This document shows, piece after piece, positions 62,005 to 64,000 of a DNA stretch of 64,000 nucleotides; positions within the stretch are counted from its first letter, which is position 1; each line of letters opens with the position of its first letter. This DNA comes from Elephas maximus indicus (Eukaryota; Chordata; Mammalia; Proboscidea; Elephantidae), in the NCBI RefSeq assembly GCF_024166365.1, contig NC_064819.1:148390793-148454792 (forward strand). Reading direction: 5' to 3'. The translations under genes were made by a program, and so were the position numbers. Below the pieces are notes generated by a model. That model ran no database searches and was not told the origin of the DNA. It worked only from the letters and a program-made list of their open reading frames with translations.

Positions 62005-62422
62005 TGAGCCTGCAACTTCTGCCAAATTCTCTTTTTCCTCTTTCCAAGTCTAAGGAAAGGGCAGAATTTCAACCACCCATTAGTGGCTTACGAAATCAAC
62101 GTAGAAGATCGCAACCGGACATTTTTTAAATGTATAAAATTATTAAATAAGATGGCGAAGAAAATCAGAGTACAGTCCGTGTAGTAAGGATGAGCACTGC
62201 ATTGAGATTTTTTTTCTGTTAATCAGGCTGTGTGGGCATGTCTGTGTAGAAACAAGGAGATCACAATGACACATACGCACACACACTAGATCATAACGTC
62301 AAATGTATGTCTTGCTGTGAGTCAGGTCAAACAGTTTGAAAAACACAGGATCAAGATGTAATTCTAATCATTCTAATGATCAGCATATCCAAATGTTTTT
62401 ATTTTCATTTCCTGGGTATAGT
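60409..62422. other. upstream TBX18 intron: old L1 fragment and CA repeat
   Basis: 61080-61450 resembles an old L1 3' end (ATTATTCAGCCATTACTAAC, then ATCTCTGGGTGATGGAACC). (CA)n at 61966-62002. No further TBX18 exon is recognisable. The 167-codon plus ORF at 61626-62129 runs through the CA repeat and is not called. Confidence 0.5.
61966..62002 (+). repeat. (CA)n microsatellite
   Basis: About 18 CA units, preceded by CGTGCGCACG. Confidence 0.95.
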
Positions 62423-62822
62423 ATTATGGATTGAATTATGTCCCCCCGAAATATGTGTAAATCCTAACCTCTATGCCTATGGTTATAATCTGATTTGGGA
62501 ATGAGTTGTCTTTCCTATATCAGTGAGGTAAGATTAGCCTAAGGTATAGCAAGTCAATCACTTTTAAGATACAAAGAAGATTAAACTCAAGCTAGCAAGC
62601 AGAGATGGGGGAGAGAGATGCCAAGCCACATGAAGATTGCCCAGGAGCAGGAGCTCAGATGAGACAAGGACCCTCCTGCAGAGCTGACAGAGAAAGCCTT
62701 CCCCTAGAGCTGGCACCCTGAATTTGTACTTCTAGCCTCCTAAACTGCAAGAAAATAAATTTCTGTTTGTTAAAGCCACCCACTTGTGGTATTTCTGTTA
62801 TAGCAGCACTAGATAACTAAGG
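62423..62822 (+). mobile_element. MaLR-like solo LTR
   Basis: GTATTATGGATTGAATTATG at the start; ACTTCTAGCCTCCTAAACTG, AAATAAATTTCTGTTTGTTA and GCACTAGATAACTAAGG at the end. Very like 38549-39157. Confidence 0.78.
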
Positions 62823-63246
62823 TGGTATCTGAGTAGTATGTCTACTAATCCTCATTTGAAATGATATAATAGAAATCTAAGTTAATATCCTCAGAACCCC
62901 AATATCTCAGCAGGGCTGAAAAGTATCTAGAACTCAGTAGTTATATTTTTTCAGAGCCATTTTAAATGTATTTGTCTATATCTTCACCTTATTTCAAAAA
63001 CAATCTAAGGTGGGGCACAGTGGAATGGGATGCACACGCAGCTTGTATGTGCCTGCGTTTATACATTACTAATCATAAAGATTATCCAAGTAAAACCATA
63101 ATTTTCAATATTATCTATAGGAATTTACTGTATCTTTGGAAACTTTTTGGGAAATGTTGAACAAGTTTCAGTTCTTCTTTACAAGATAGCGTTATTGGCT
63201 TTCTCAGGAACCACCAAACTTAAAATGATGAGTGATCAATAACATT

Positions 63247-63402
63247 TTACTTATTTAACAGAACATGTAGAACCAGGAGAACCACAGGCCATATAAACAA
63301 GGAGACCACAATGATAATGGCCACTGCCAAAACCCAAAAAATTATATCCGTATGTTCCATGCTTTCTGTTCTGTTTAGAGGGAGGATCTTTTTGATTTTT
63401 GG
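63247..63402 (-). CDS. unrecognised 51-52 residue ORF with one hydrophobic segment (possible small membrane protein; unproven)
   Basis: The first ATG in this frame gives about 52 residues: a basic start (MPKIKKILPLNR), a polar stretch (TESMEHTD), then about 30 hydrophobic residues (IIFWVLAVAIIIVVSLFIWP followed by VVLLVLHVLL) and NK before TAA. An in-frame extension to 63444 has only a TTG start. I do not recognise the protein. It lies within the expected upstream TBX18 intron on the same strand, and AAG|GTAATG just upstream of the ATG resembles a splice donor. A T-rich second codon position can create such hydrophobic runs by chance, so this may be non-coding. Conservation of the frame in other mammals is the deciding test. 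Confidence 0.2.
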   Translation of the reverse strand, partial: PKIKKILPLNRTESMEHTDIIFWVLAVAIIIVVSLFIWPVVLLVLHVLLNK

Positions 63403-63444
63403 CATTACCTTGTAACACAGGGAGTCACATGGACCAATGTCCAA

Positions 63445-64000
63445 TAAACACAGTGCTTTCTCATGAAGCAGATTGATACGTATTTTTCTACTTTATTGAG
63501 TCAAAAGAAGCACAATATTACTTATTTCTGCTCTGACAGGCCTAAAGTGCCCTTGGTTTGATAGACAGTCTTACAGAACAGCTCAGTAGGAAAACACTAT
63601 CTGCTGAATCAGGAAATTCTCCAGAAGACCTAAATGCCAGTGTTGGAAAAGCCAAGGAAAGGACCAAAGAGGAACAGATAACCAAAGCCTGGCTCCCTGC
63701 AGTTCTGGTGAGGCCAATTACTAACTCACTTAAAACAGTAGGGGTCAAAGCTATCACACTGGATCACAGCCTCCACAGCAAGGTGGTCTTATTTTTGTTT
63801 CATGTGTGACACCATATATAAAACACTCTTTAAGAATATGTTTTCAAGGTCACCAGCTTATTGGATTCACTGAAAGTTCTCTGATTCCAATATAACACAC
63901 GAGAAAACCGAGCCTCAGAAAGGGTAAGTGACTTGCCCAATAACGTGAATATGTTGTATCTCTAAGCTCTTACAAGTTCCTTCCACAAGGGAGACTGGAA
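63445..64000. other. non-coding; MIR scrap at the right edge
   Basis: 63880-63950 resembles reversed MIR (GAGAAAACCGAGCCTCAGAA, GTGACTTGCCCAATA). The 83-codon plus ORF at 63558-63809 has no recognisable domain. Confidence 0.4.

Noticed and set aside
61626-62129. 167-codon plus-strand ORF
   Set aside because: It is carried through a CA microsatellite giving a His/Thr repeat, with no domain and no splice or promoter context.
60430-64000. Search for the preceding TBX18 exon (segment ending NNELDDQGH)
   Set aside because: No matching peptide was found in any minus-strand frame that I could see; it probably lies beyond the window.
1-64000. Prokaryotic-style systems (CRISPR, toxin-antitoxin, phage, operons)
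   Set aside because: The window is a vertebrate genome segment with split exons and SINE/LINE repeats; no such structure is present.

Overview
This is a mammalian nuclear genomic window. The protein-coding content that can be supported is the 3' part of one gene, TBX18 (T-box transcription factor), on the minus strand. Four exons run right to left: 60408-60241, 57106-57042, 51449-51355 and 49427-48703. All have consensus GT/AG splice sites and compatible phases. They join to about 350 residues: the C-terminal part of the T-box, the short post-T-box linker, and a complete Ser/Pro/Thr-rich C-terminal domain ending in a stop codon. The first exons, the N-terminal half of the protein and the promoter lie beyond position 64000. 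The 3' UTR lies below 48703.

The repeats point to an afrotherian, most likely an elephant or close paenungulate. About two dozen tRNA-derived AfroSINE copies are scattered on both strands (head GAGCCCTGGTGG, tail ATGAGTCGGAATCGACTC). There are also an RTE retrotransposon of the type amplified in Afrotheria, LINE-1 3' ends of non-boreoeutherian type, and a set of mutually similar MaLR-like LTRs. Older mammalian repeats (MIR, L2, L1M, hAT-like elements) fill in between. The species is inferred from these families, not from a search.

Layout. 1-18.5 kb: non-coding, with L2/MIR remnants, an old L1, AfroSINEs and a nested LTR pair. 18.5-22.1 kb: a 5'-truncated L1 broken by SINEs. 22-29 kb: non-coding, with SINEs, one MLT1-like LTR and a repeat-free block that may be regulatory. 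29-32.6 kb: an LTR, an L1 3' end, and an RTE insertion with internal inversion inside a hAT-like element. 32.6-46 kb: non-coding, with an LTR split by a SINE, nested L1 copies and an antisense L1 3' end. 46.3-60.4 kb: TBX18 3' UTR, exons and introns; the introns hold few young repeats but include an inverted SINE pair and a 114-bp (TTTATA)19 array. 60.4-64 kb: the next TBX18 intron, with an LTR and an unexplained small ORF encoding a hydrophobic segment.

There is no operon, CRISPR array or prokaryotic system. The unusual items are the inverted RTE copy with a perfect target-site duplication, the small membrane-type ORF, and repeat structures inside TBX18 introns that could affect its transcript.
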